DNA of 64,000 nt from assembly GCA_934096735.1 (NCBI GenBank), contig CAKOMS010000002.1:21307-85306 (forward strand), given 5' to 3'. Under the pieces are notes generated by a model. The model was not told where the DNA came from. It searched no databases and saw only the letters and a list, made by a program, of their open reading frames with translations. The position numbers were made by a program, and so were the translations under genes. The DNA is from an uncultured Bacilli bacterium. Lineage in GTDB: Bacteria; Bacillota_I; Bacilli_A; RF39; UBA660. Below are positions 25,176-33,505 of this stretch, piece after piece; position 1 is the first letter of the stretch, and every line of letters begins with the position of its first letter.

Positions 25176-27206
25176 ATGAGCAAAAATAGCTTCCGGGGGG
25201 GGGTTGTGAAACTCCTTCTTGGAATAGAAATAGTAACTTTATTTTTAGGGATTAAGAGTTTTGGTAATAGACCATCAGAAAAATTAGATGATATAAAACT
25301 GCTACAAGCCATACATAAAAATAGTTTATATGCAGTAATGGTAGATGATGGGTCAGGTAATTATACTGAAGGAAATGACTTTCCAATAGAAGGTTACATA
25401 TTTAATAAAGAAAAATCAAAATGTATAGATTCAAATGGAAATACTTTAAATGATGAATTAAATTTTGTAAATGGTAATGTTGAAGTAACACTAGGTAAAA
25501 CAGCATTTTGTTATTTATATTTTGATAAAAACAGTGAAACAATAATAACTTTAACAGTTACAAATGGTGTTGAGTCATATCAAACTGTACAATTTGAAGC
25601 AGCAGATGAAGACGGAATTGCAGGTGTTTACTACGGAATGGATAACCCAGAAGATACTGAAGTAAATTATTCGGAAATAAGTGATGGTTCAACAACTAAA
25701 TCTGTACAATTTATTGCAAGAGCATATGGTATTTATTATTTTTCGGTAAAAGATATACATGGTATGGTTACTACAACAAGTAGAGAATTTTTTGAGACGA
25801 AATTTAGCGTAGAAAATGGATCAGTAACACCAGCAAGTGTTATAACTTTAAAAGGTAATTCATTTGCATTACCTACTCCTAGAGCTAAGCCAGGATATAC
25901 CGTAAGTACAACATGGCACGGAAATGGAACAACTTATGCAATCGGAAGTACATATACACCAACAACAAATTCAACATTAACGGCAAATTCAAGTCAAAAT
26001 AGATATAATGTAACTTTAACAATAACAAATGGAACAACTACAAGCGTAAATCCACAAGCAGTATTACATGGTAGTTCGGCTTCATTTGCAATAACACCAA
26101 ATACTGGATATGATTTAGTATTAGCAAGTGATACATGTAGTGGAACATTATCAGGATCAACCTATACAGTAAGTAATGTTACATCAGCAAAAAGTTGTGC
26201 AATAACGCTTAAAAAGAAAACTTATAGTGTAAAAATAACAGTAACAAATGGTTCGACGAGCAGTACAAATCCCCAAACAGTAGAACATGGTGGTTCAGCA
26301 AAATTCACAATATCAGCAAAGAGTGGATATCAATTATCATTATCATCGAATGGATGTGGTGGAACACTATCAGGAAGTACTTACACAATTAGTAACGTAA
26401 CTAGTGCAAAAACTTGTACAATAGTACTAAAAACAGCTTTAGCAGGTGATGCAATAAAAGCATTAAAACCAACCGGACTTGAAACAGTAGCAAGAGATGG
26501 GTTATATAGATTTGTAGGATCATCAAACAACTACGTATGCTTAGGGACTTGTAGTGACACTACAAAATATAGAATAATTGGAATAACAGATGGTTCAAGT
26601 GGTAACACTAATTTAGGAATAAGTTCTGGACAATTAAAAATAAGAAGAGCAGTAGCCTTTGGAAAAACAACATGGGGTGTCGACGACTGGTACAGCACAA
26701 AATGGGTTGATGCAAATTACTGGCAAGCCAAAACAGTTTATACTTATTTGAATATTACGAATAAATCATCAATAATACCAAGTGGATGGAGTGACAAAAT
26801 TTCTTCGGTTAAATGGAACATGGGAGATGTTAGAACTTTAGGAACCGGTAATGCAACATATAAATTAGAAGCGGCTGATCCAACTACAGATACATCACAA
26901 ATAGGATTAATATATTTAAGCGATTATTTATATAGTGAAACAGCAGGAGGAACTACAATTTGTTATGGAACAACATATTGTACAAATTCATGGATGAGAC
27001 CTTCAGCAGGTTTTCAGGAATGGACAATGGGATATTATGGAGAAGAAGATAACAAAGGTAGAGCCTGGTCACTTATTAATAACCACGCAATATATCAAGT
27101 AAGGAGTTTATCACGTGATGTATATCCAGTATTTTATTTAAAAAATACTGTATCATTTACAGGAACTGGAAATGGAACATCTTCAAACCCATATATTTTA
27201 TCTTAA
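25176..27206 (+). CDS. Phase-variable mosaic surface protein, locus 1 (in frame, ON)
   Basis: Starts at ATG after CGGAGG and reads in frame through a nine-G run (25195-25203) encoding R-G-G. A hydrophobic signal or anchor segment follows (about residues 10-28, VVKLLLGIEIVTLFLGI). Of 676 residues, about 35-205 is a family-specific head; about 206-275 is an InlB B-repeat-like module (FSVENGSVTPASV, TTWHGNGTTY). About 276-420 holds two divergent InlB-type repeats of about 70 residues, each with a Cys pair. About 421-676 is a C-terminal domain ending YPVFYLKNTVSFTG and SSNPYILS. No sortase motif is seen, so an uncleaved N-terminal anchor is likely. A host-adhesion or antigen role is inferred. Confidence 0.8.
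   Translation: MSKNSFRGGVVKLLLGIEIVTLFLGIKSFGNRPSEKLDDIKLLQAIHKNSLYAVMVDDGSGNYTEGNDFPIEGYIFNKEKSKCIDSNGNTLNDELNFVNGNVEVTLGKTAFCYLYFDKNSETIITLTVTNGVESYQTVQFEAADEDGIAGVYYGMDNPEDTEVNYSEISDGSTTKSVQFIARAYGIYYFSVKDIHGMVTTTSREFFETKFSVENGSVTPASVITLKGNSFALPTPRAKPGYTVSTTWHGNGTTYAIGSTYTPTTNSTLTANSSQNRYNVTLTITNGTTTSVNPQAVLHGSSASFAITPNTGYDLVLASDTCSGTLSGSTYTVSNVTSAKSCAITLKKKTYSVKITVTNGSTSSTNPQTVEHGGSAKFTISAKSGYQLSLSSNGCGGTLSGSTYTISNVTSAKTCTIVLKTALAGDAIKALKPTGLETVARDGLYRFVGSSNNYVCLGTCSDTTKYRIIGITDGSSGNTNLGISSGQLKIRRAVAFGKTTWGVDDWYSTKWVDANYWQAKTVYTYLNITNKSSIIPSGWSDKISSVKWNMGDVRTLGTGNATYKLEAADPTTDTSQIGLIYLSDYLYSETAGGTTICYGTTYCTNSWMRPSAGFQEWTMGYYGEEDNKGRAWSLINNHAIYQVRSLSRDVYPVFYLKNTVSFTGTGNGTSSNPYILS
25195..25203 (+). 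repeat. Poly-G tract, nine G (locus 1)
   Basis: Nine G after TTCC, within codons 7-9. With nine G the frame is ATG...CGG GGG GGG GTT GTG, joined to the signal segment. G-runs of this length are otherwise absent in this AT-rich window. Confidence 0.9.
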
Positions 27207-27217
27207 AATTCTTATAG

Positions 27218-27241
27218 GAGAGCAATAACGCTCTTTTTTTG
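27218..27241 (+). terminator. Terminator after locus 1
   Basis: AGAGC and GCTCT around a 6-nt loop, then seven T. Confidence 0.75.
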
Positions 27242-27281
27242 TTATTTATTATTTCATTAGAAAGAAACAAAAAACAATAAC

Positions 27282-27365
27282 TTGAATAAAAATAAATTTT
27301 ATAGTATTCTATTAATAGAAAGATAGAAAATAAGTAAGAAGAAACATTTACTTACTCGGAGGTTG
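27282..27365 (+). promoter_or_regulatory. Promoter and 5' UTR cassette, phase-variable locus 2
   Basis: TTGAAT (27282-27287), 17 nt, TATTCT (27305-27310), then the conserved UTR with AAGTAA/TTACTT hairpin and CGGAGG. It is almost identical to the cassette at 51169-51251. Confidence 0.75.
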
Positions 27366-27370
27366 ATAAA

Positions 27371-29115
27371 ATGAGCAAAAACAGCTTCGGGGGGGGGTTG
27401 TGAAACTCCTTCTTGGAATAGAAGTAATAACTTTATTTTTAGGGATTAAGAGTTTTGGTAATAAAAATAACAGATTAGATGATATTAAATTATTAGATAG
27501 TAAATCTGATAATCTTTTTGCAATTATGATAAAGGATGCTAGTGGTAATTATAATGAATCAAGTACATTTCCAACTGGAGCATATGTACTTAATGAAACA
27601 ATGTCATCATGTGTAGATAATAATGGTAATAAGATAGATAATGTACTTAGTTATAGTGATGGAGTAGTATCATCAAGAACAAATAAGACAGTATATTGTT
27701 ATTTATATTTTGATAAAAACAGTGAAACAATATTAACAATAACAGCTTCAAATGGTGTTGAGTCATTTCAAACTGTACAATTTGAAGCAGAAGATGAAAA
27801 CGGAATTGCAGGTGTTTACTACGGAATGGATAACCCAGAAGATACTGAAGTAAATTATTCGGAAATAAGTGATGGTTCAACAACTAAATCTGTACAATTT
27901 ATTGCAAGAGCATATGGTATTTATTATTTTTCGGTAAAAGATATACATGGTATGGTTACTACAACAAGTAGAGAATTTTTTGAGACGAAATTTAGCGTAG
28001 AAAATGGATCAGTAACACCAGCAAGTGTTATAACTTTAAAAGGTAATTCATTTGCATTACCTACTCCTAGAGCTAAGCCAGGATATACCGTAAGTACAAC
28101 ATGGCACGGAAATGGAACAACTTATGCAATCGGAAGTACATATACACCAACAACAAATTCAACATTAACGGCAAATTCAAGTCAAAATAGATATAATGTA
28201 ACTTTAACAATAACAAATGGAACAACTACAAGCGTAAATCCACAAGCAGTATTACATGGTAGTTCGGCTTCATTTGCAATAACACCAAATACTGGATATG
28301 ATTTAGTATTAGCAAGTGATACATGTAGCGGAACATTATCAGGATCAACCTATACAGTAAGTAATATCACATCAGCAAAAAATTGTGCAATAACGCTTAA
28401 AAAGAAAACATATACGTTTAGAATAAGTTTAGGTAATGCTACCACAAGTAGTACAAACCCACAAACAATAGAACATGGAGGAAGTGCAACGTATGTAATA
28501 AATCCAAAAGATGGTTATGATTATGTGGCATCAAGTGATACCTGTGGAGGAACATTTAGTGGTAAAAATTATATCATACCAAATATTACATCAGATACAA
28601 AATGTACACTTGTACTTAAAAAGAAAACATATACGTTTAGAATAAGTTTAGGTAATGCTACCACAAGTAGTACAAATCCACAAACAATAGAACATGGAGG
28701 AAGTGCAACGTATGTAATAAATCCAAAAGAAGGTTATGATTATGTAGCATCAAGTGATACTTGTGGAGGAACATTTAATGGTAAAAATTATATCATACCA
28801 AATATTACATCAGATACAAAATGTACACTTGTACTTAAAAAGAAAAGCTATAAAATATCATTATTAGTTAGAAGACGTATTTCGACTGGTGCAGTTCAAA
28901 ATACTCGGGAATCTCTAACGGTGAATCACGGAGAAAATGCAGTATTTTCAGTATATAATGAAGATGGTAATTATAATTTATATAATTCATATTTGAATAC
29001 CAATACTTGTGGAGGAGTCTTTACAAAAGCTAATAATAAAATGACATACACTTTAAGTAACGTAACAAGTGATATGGAATGTGAAATACTAGTTACATAT
29101 AATGGAACTTACTAA
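27371..29115 (+). CDS. Phase-variable mosaic surface protein, locus 2 (frameshifted, OFF; C-terminus missing)
   Basis: From the ATG at 27371 the frame is M-S-K-N-S-F-G-G-G-L then TGA at 27401, because this tract has nine G after a single C. One more G would join it to the body frame. The body can be read from a GTG at 27400 that overlaps that TGA (GTGA) and runs 571 residues. It contains an anchor helix, a head like locus 1, an InlB B-like module, and three divergent InlB-type repeats, two of which are tandem 73-residue copies. A further repeat ends in YNGTY. The C-terminal domain of locus 1 is absent. It is either an OFF phase variant or a gene expressed at low level by restart at GTG. Confidence 0.75.
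27389..27397 (+). repeat. Poly-G tract, nine G (locus 2)
   Basis: Nine G after TTC (one C, not two as in loci 1, 3 and 4). This number puts the start codon out of frame with the body; ten G would be ON. Confidence 0.9.
28408..28845 (+). repeat. Two tandem 219-bp units in locus 2
   Basis: Units 28408-28626 and 28627-28845 differ at only a few positions. Each encodes one 73-residue divergent InlB-type repeat with a Cys pair (DTCGGTF and KCTLVLK). The length is a multiple of three, so unit gain or loss keeps the frame. Confidence 0.88.
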
Positions 29116-29250
29116 GATGCAAAAAAATCATCACAATTTGATGTGAACCATGTCTAGGAGACATCAATAGTTACTATATATATTAATATGTATAAAGAAT
29201 ATAGTTCACAAAAAAGTAGTAGATATACTCCACCATACTCATCATTAATT

Positions 29251-29322
29251 ATATAAAAAAATACTGTATCATTTACAGGAACTGGTAATGGAACATCTTC
29301 AAACCCATATATTTTATCCTAG
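29251..29322 (+). pseudogene. Orphan 3' end of a surface-protein gene
   Basis: After the locus 2 stop, 135 nt without a gene include a short hairpin (ATGTCT, AGG, AGACAT at 29149-29163). Then comes a 72-nt piece reading KNTVSFTGTGNGTSSNPYIL, S and a stop, identical in meaning to the last residues of the proteins at 25176 and 35250. It has no start or upstream frame. It looks like the remnant left when the C-terminal domain of locus 2 was deleted or replaced. Together with the sigG leader it accounts for the 29116-29456 gap. Confidence 0.8.
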
Positions 29323-29499
29323 TAATATTGGAATATAGATTTAATAACTGATTCGATTATAAATTAATTGAAAAACTTATATATAAAATTTATATAAGTT
29401 TTTTAATTGAATAAATAATTGAAACTTCGTCCATAATTTTATTGGAAGGTAAAATTATGGCAAAATACAAAGTAGATATTAGTGGAGTAAATACAAGTG
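29266..29499 (+). repeat. 234-bp exact repeat, copy A (surface-gene tail, terminator, sigG 5' end)
   Basis: This copy runs from the orphan surface-gene tail through a terminator hairpin and the sigG leader into codon 15 of sigG. Base-by-base reading shows the same 234 bases at 37230-37463. Confidence 0.92.
29372..29404 (+). terminator. Terminator upstream of sigG
   Basis: AAACTTATATA and TATATAAGTTT form a stem around a loop, followed by TTTT. It is also present in copy B of the repeat (37336-37368). Confidence 0.75.
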
Positions 29500-30233
29500 A
29501 ATTAAAAGTTTTAAAAAACGACGAAATAAGAGAATTATTTATAAGACTTAAAAATGGAGATACTTCTGCTAAAGAAGAATTAGTAAATGGAAACTTAAAA
29601 TTAGTTTTATCAATACTTGGAAAATATTCAAATAGTAAATATAACATGGATGATTTATTTCAAGTAGGAGTAATTGGTTTAATAAAAGCAATTGATAATT
29701 TTGACATTTCTCTTAACTTAAGATTATCAACCTATGCAGTCCCACTAATAATTGGAGAAATAAAAAGATATATTAGAGACAACACAGAAATAAGAATTAG
29801 CAGAAGCATAAAAGATTTAGCATATAAAATAATCAAATTTCAAGATGAGTATACAATAATCCATGGCTTTCCTCCAAAAAATGAAGAAATATGTGAAAGC
29901 CTAGGAATAGATGAATACGAAATATCTTATGCACTCGATGCCTTAAGAGATCCCACTAGTATATTTGAGCCAATTTACAATGATGGCGGAGACACAATCT
30001 TCTTACAAGATCAAATCGCAGACAAAAGAGAAATAGATAAAGATAGAGATATGTTAATTTCACTTAGAAGAGCACTTCAAAAAATAAAAGAAAAAGAAAA
30101 AAATATTTTAATATCTAGATTCATTATAGGAAAAACACAAACAGAAATTGCAGATTCTTTAGGTATAAGTCAAGCACAAGTTTCTAGAATAGAGAAAAAT
30201 GCTATTACTAATGTTAGAAAACTTATAAAGTAA
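29457..30233 (+). CDS. sigG: RNA polymerase sporulation sigma factor SigG
   Basis: Late forespore sigma factor, 258 residues. The N-terminus KYKVDISGVNTSELKVL matches the SigG-specific leader. Region 2 (NGNLKLVLSIL, LSTYAVPLIIGEIKRY), region 3 and region 4 (GISQAQVSRIEKNA) are complete. The start is the ATG after TTGGAAGG. Its first 14 codons and leader are duplicated at 37421. It is followed by ylmC, lspA and rluD, much as in B. subtilis. Confidence 0.95.
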   Translation: MAKYKVDISGVNTSELKVLKNDEIRELFIRLKNGDTSAKEELVNGNLKLVLSILGKYSNSKYNMDDLFQVGVIGLIKAIDNFDISLNLRLSTYAVPLIIGEIKRYIRDNTEIRISRSIKDLAYKIIKFQDEYTIIHGFPPKNEEICESLGIDEYEISYALDALRDPTSIFEPIYNDGGDTIFLQDQIADKREIDKDRDMLISLRRALQKIKEKEKNILISRFIIGKTQTEIADSLGISQAQVSRIEKNAITNVRKLIK

Positions 30234-30258
30234 CATATAATTTATAAAAGGTGATTTT

Positions 30259-30480
30259 ATGTTATTAAGTGAATTACAATTAAAAGATATAATTAATGTT
30301 AAAGATGGAAATAATTTAGGAAGAATAGTTGATGCAAAAGTAGATGAAACAGGTAAAATTACATACTTTATTGCAGAAGAAAAAAAACTATTGAGAAAAG
30401 TAACTAGAGGAGGAGAAGTAACTTTTACATTTGCATCAATTGAAAAAATAGGTGAAGATGTAATACTTGTTAATTTGTAA
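30259..30480 (+). CDS. ylmC: YlmC/YmxH-type PRC-barrel sporulation protein
   Basis: A 73-residue PRC-barrel protein (MLLSELQLKDIINVKDGNNLG, split here after NVKDG for the family comparison). YlmC/YmxH proteins follow sigG in many spore formers. They are small cytoplasmic proteins of poorly known role, probably acting in sporulation or RNA metabolism. AAAGGTGAT precedes the ATG. Confidence 0.82.
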   Translation: MLLSELQLKDIINVKDGNNLGRIVDAKVDETGKITYFIAEEKKLLRKVTRGGEVTFTFASIEKIGEDVILVNL

Positions 30481-30547
30481 TACTTTTTCTTAAAGACAAA
30501 AATTTGCTCGTTACTAAACAATATGTTATAATAAACTTGTGATAAAT

Positions 30548-31063
30548 ATGAAAGAAAAGATTCACAATATAACAAAAAAGATACATAAAAACAAAAACAT
30601 ATTAATTTTAATTATGTCTTTATTTTTATTGTCTGCAGATATTTTTACAAAATATTTAATAAATACAAATTTTAAGTTATTGGAAACAAAAGTAATAATA
30701 GTAGATTTTTTTTCAATTACTAAAATTTATAATGAAGGAGCAAGTTGGAATATATTATCTGGTTATAAATATATACTTATAATAATTGCTATAATTATGC
30801 TTATTACGCTTTATTATTACCAAAAAAAGTTTAAATTAAATGATAGAAATGTAATTGCATTTTCAGCAGTGTATGCTGGAATACTTGGAAACTTAATTGA
30901 CAGAATTATATACGGCTCAGTAATTGATTTTTTAGATTTTCATATTTTCAACTATGACTTTCCAGTATTTAATCTTGCAGATATATTAATTGTACTTGGA
31001 ATTTTTTTACTTATTATTGCAATATTAAAAAAGGAAGATATTAATGAATTTGATAGTAACTAA
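30548..31063 (+). CDS. lspA: Lipoprotein signal peptidase (SPase II)
   Basis: An inner-membrane aspartic protease that removes lipoprotein signal peptides. The 171-residue protein has four membrane helices. The first catalytic region is GNLIDRIIYGSVIDFLDFH near 120 and the second is FNLADILIVLG near 148, giving the two Asp residues. Its end overlaps the rluD start by 20 nt. The presence of Lsp means lipoproteins are made, although the surface genes here lack lipoboxes. Confidence 0.94.
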   Translation: MKEKIHNITKKIHKNKNILILIMSLFLLSADIFTKYLINTNFKLLETKVIIVDFFSITKIYNEGASWNILSGYKYILIIIAIIMLITLYYYQKKFKLNDRNVIAFSAVYAGILGNLIDRIIYGSVIDFLDFHIFNYDFPVFNLADILIVLGIFLLIIAILKKEDINEFDSN

Positions 31064-31925
31064 CGAAGATGAAAGAATAGATAAATATATAAGTAATAAT
31101 ACAGATTATAGTAGAGAACTTGTAACAAAAATGATTAAAGATAATTATATCTTAGTTAATGGTAATTCTATTAAACCAAGTTATAAAACAAAATTGAATG
31201 ATGAAATAACTATTGATGAGTCATACATTCAAACAGACGAAATAGTACCTGAATATATTCCTTTAAATATAGTTTATGAAGATGAATATTTAATGGTTAT
31301 TAATAAACAAAGTGGAATTGTAGTACATCCTGGAGCAGGCAATAAAGATAATACCTTAGTAAATGGATTAAAATATTACACAGAAAGTTTAAGTGACTTA
31401 GGAGGCTCAGTTAGAAGCGGGATAGTTCATAGACTTGATAAAGATACAAGCGGACTTATGTTAGTAGCAAAAACAAATAAAGTACATGAATTATTAAGTG
31501 ATGACTTTAAAAATAAAAGAGTTTATAGAGAATATTATGCACTTTTAATAGGTAATTTTCCAAGTAATACAGCCTTTATTGATGCTCCAATCGGAAGAAG
31601 TAAAGAAAATTACAATAAAATGGTTGTAACAAAAGATGGAAAACCAGCAAGAACTCACTTAAAAGTATTAAAAAGATATAAAGATTATACTTTAGTTAGT
31701 TTAGTATTAGAAACAGGTAGAACTCATCAAATAAGAGTACATATGAGTTATATTGGTTATCCAATATATAATGATCCAGTATATGTTAATAAAAAAGCTA
31801 CTGAATTTGGTCAATTTTTACATTCAAAAAACATTAAATTTACTCATCCAATAACCAAAGAAGTTTTAGAGTTTACTAGTGATCTACCTAAAGAATTTCA
31901 AGATTTTATAGATGGTTTAGAGTAA
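31044..31925 (+). CDS. rluD: 23S rRNA pseudouridine synthase, RluD type
   Basis: Converts uridines to pseudouridine in rRNA. The 293-residue protein has an N-terminal S4 domain (ERIDKYISNNTDYSRELVTKM), and the RluA-family catalytic motif VHRLDKDTSGLMLVAK near 128 with Asp. RTHQIRVHM near 229 is the family's C-terminal motif. Adjacent to lspA, as in most Firmicutes. Confidence 0.93.
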   Translation: MNLIVTNEDERIDKYISNNTDYSRELVTKMIKDNYILVNGNSIKPSYKTKLNDEITIDESYIQTDEIVPEYIPLNIVYEDEYLMVINKQSGIVVHPGAGNKDNTLVNGLKYYTESLSDLGGSVRSGIVHRLDKDTSGLMLVAKTNKVHELLSDDFKNKRVYREYYALLIGNFPSNTAFIDAPIGRSKENYNKMVVTKDGKPARTHLKVLKRYKDYTLVSLVLETGRTHQIRVHMSYIGYPIYNDPVYVNKKATEFGQFLHSKNIKFTHPITKEVLEFTSDLPKEFQDFIDGLE

Positions 31926-32237
31926 ACTTACAATACTACTAAATGTAAATACTGTAAAAAAGAAATAAGGAAGACTAAGTATTTTTAAAGAACCAGTTGT
32001 ACTTTTAATACATCTTATTAAAAGATAAGAAAATATCATAAGAGTAAAACTTAAAAGCAAACTAAGTACTAAATTTCTATCATAACTAAATAAAATCGAT
32101 AACATAAAAAGTAAAATATAATTACTAAGAAGTAAAAATAACAATCCATCTGACATCTTATTATTCCAAATAATTTTTATGACTGGAACTAAAAGATAAA
32201 TTATAGAAAAAACGTAAACAATAAAATATAAATTCAT
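31917..32237 (-). CDS. Small integral membrane protein of unknown function
   Basis: A 106-residue protein with four predicted hydrophobic helices and no recognisable motif. AAAGGGTGAT precedes the ATG and the composition matches a real membrane protein. Its last 9 nt overlap the 3' end of rluD on the opposite strand. Confidence 0.6.
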   Translation of the reverse strand: MNLYFIVYVFSIIYLLVPVIKIIWNNKMSDGLLFLLLSNYILLFMLSILFSYDRNLVLSLLLSFTLMIFSYLLIRCIKSTTGSLKILSLPYFFFTVFTFSSIVSLL

Positions 32238-32295
32238 ATTATCACCCTTTACTAATAATATGAACTAGTTTAAAATAATATGAGAAGGAGTGCAT

Positions 32296-33444
32296 ATGAG
32301 TACAATCATTGAAAGAAAAGATGAAACAATAATGAGTTTAGTTCATTATTTTGTAACCGAAGAAAACTATACACCAATAAATGTTCAAGGTGCAAATAAT
32401 GAAATTTGGCTTGAAAATCTCTCTGCAAAATACAAAATAGTTAGAATTAATTCAAAATATATACATAATGATGAACAATATAAATTTGATATATTTAAAA
32501 TGCAATATATAATAAAACAAATAAAAAGAAAAACATTATCAATTAAAATGAATGCTTTAAATATTTGTTTAGATTTAGGTGATTATGTAACTTTAAATGA
32601 TAATCCATCAAATATAATTGATACAGTAAAAGTAAGTGATTTAACAAGTGTTAAAAAAAATGAATTTTTAAGTAGTATATTTCCCAAACTAAAAACAAAT
32701 AGTTTAAAGAAAACTACAAATATTGAAGATGTCATCGAAGTAACTGATGACATCAATAAAAAAACTGAAGAAGAAAATACAAAGTTTGAAAAAGTATTTA
32801 AACCTAAAAAAATAGTAATAACTTATATATTAATTGGTATAAATATTATAATGTATCTATTAAGTTTATTTATTACAAATAATTTTAATGCAGCTTTAAT
32901 TATACTAGGTGCAAATAATAGAGCTCTTGTATTAGGTGGAGATTATTATAGACTTATAACAAGTGCATTCTTACATGGTTCATTATTACATTTACTTGTT
33001 AATATGTATTCACTTTTAGTAATTGGAAAAGAAGTAGAAACCTACTTAGGTAAAACAAAATTTCTACTAATATATTTACTAAGTGCTTTTATGGGAAGTT
33101 TGTTAAGTATAGTATTACATGATAATACAATTGGTATAGGAGCAAGTGGAGCAATATTCGGTCTTCTTGGTTCATTATTATATTTTGGATATCATTACAG
33201 ATTATATTTAGCAAGTAGTCTAACAAGTCAAATAATTCCAATAATTATATTAAATTTAATATTTGGATTTATGACTCCAGGCATTGATAATGCTTGTCAT
33301 ATCGGAGGATTAATTGGTGGTTACTTATCTACTATGATAGTAGGTATAGAATATAAAAGTACAAAGAGTGATACTATTAATGGTATTGTAGTATATTTGT
33401 TATTAGTAATATTCTTAATCTATGCATTATTTAATTTAGTATAG
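32296..33444 (+). CDS. Rhomboid-family intramembrane serine protease
   Basis: The 382-residue protein has a soluble N-terminal domain of about 170 residues, then six to seven membrane helices. The rhomboid features are HGSLLHLLVNMYSL near 235, the catalytic Ser in GIGASGAIFGLLG near 284, and the catalytic His in CHIGGLIGGY near 335. It resembles GluP (YqgP) of B. subtilis, which also has an N-terminal cytosolic domain. The start is the ATG after AGAAGGAG, two codons into the longer open frame. Confidence 0.9.
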   Translation: MSTIIERKDETIMSLVHYFVTEENYTPINVQGANNEIWLENLSAKYKIVRINSKYIHNDEQYKFDIFKMQYIIKQIKRKTLSIKMNALNICLDLGDYVTLNDNPSNIIDTVKVSDLTSVKKNEFLSSIFPKLKTNSLKKTTNIEDVIEVTDDINKKTEEENTKFEKVFKPKKIVITYILIGINIIMYLLSLFITNNFNAALIILGANNRALVLGGDYYRLITSAFLHGSLLHLLVNMYSLLVIGKEVETYLGKTKFLLIYLLSAFMGSLLSIVLHDNTIGIGASGAIFGLLGSLLYFGYHYRLYLASSLTSQIIPIIILNLIFGFMTPGIDNACHIGGLIGGYLSTMIVGIEYKSTKSDTINGIVVYLLLVIFLIYALFNLV

Positions 33445-33505
33445 GCATATATCTTACTCGCTTTTAAGAATTTCGCATATCTTATTAGTAGAGGAGATAT
33501 TTTTT

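Noticed and set aside
28408..28845. CRISPR-like repeat array
   Set aside because: The repeats are 219-bp coding units without spacers and continue the reading frame of a surface protein.
27400..29115. Locus 2 as a simple intact gene beginning at GTG 27400
   Set aside because: The family ribosome-binding site, ATG and first codons are present upstream, as in the ON loci, and the GTG has only the G-run in front of it at poor spacing. I treat it as a frameshifted phase variant and mention restart as a possibility.
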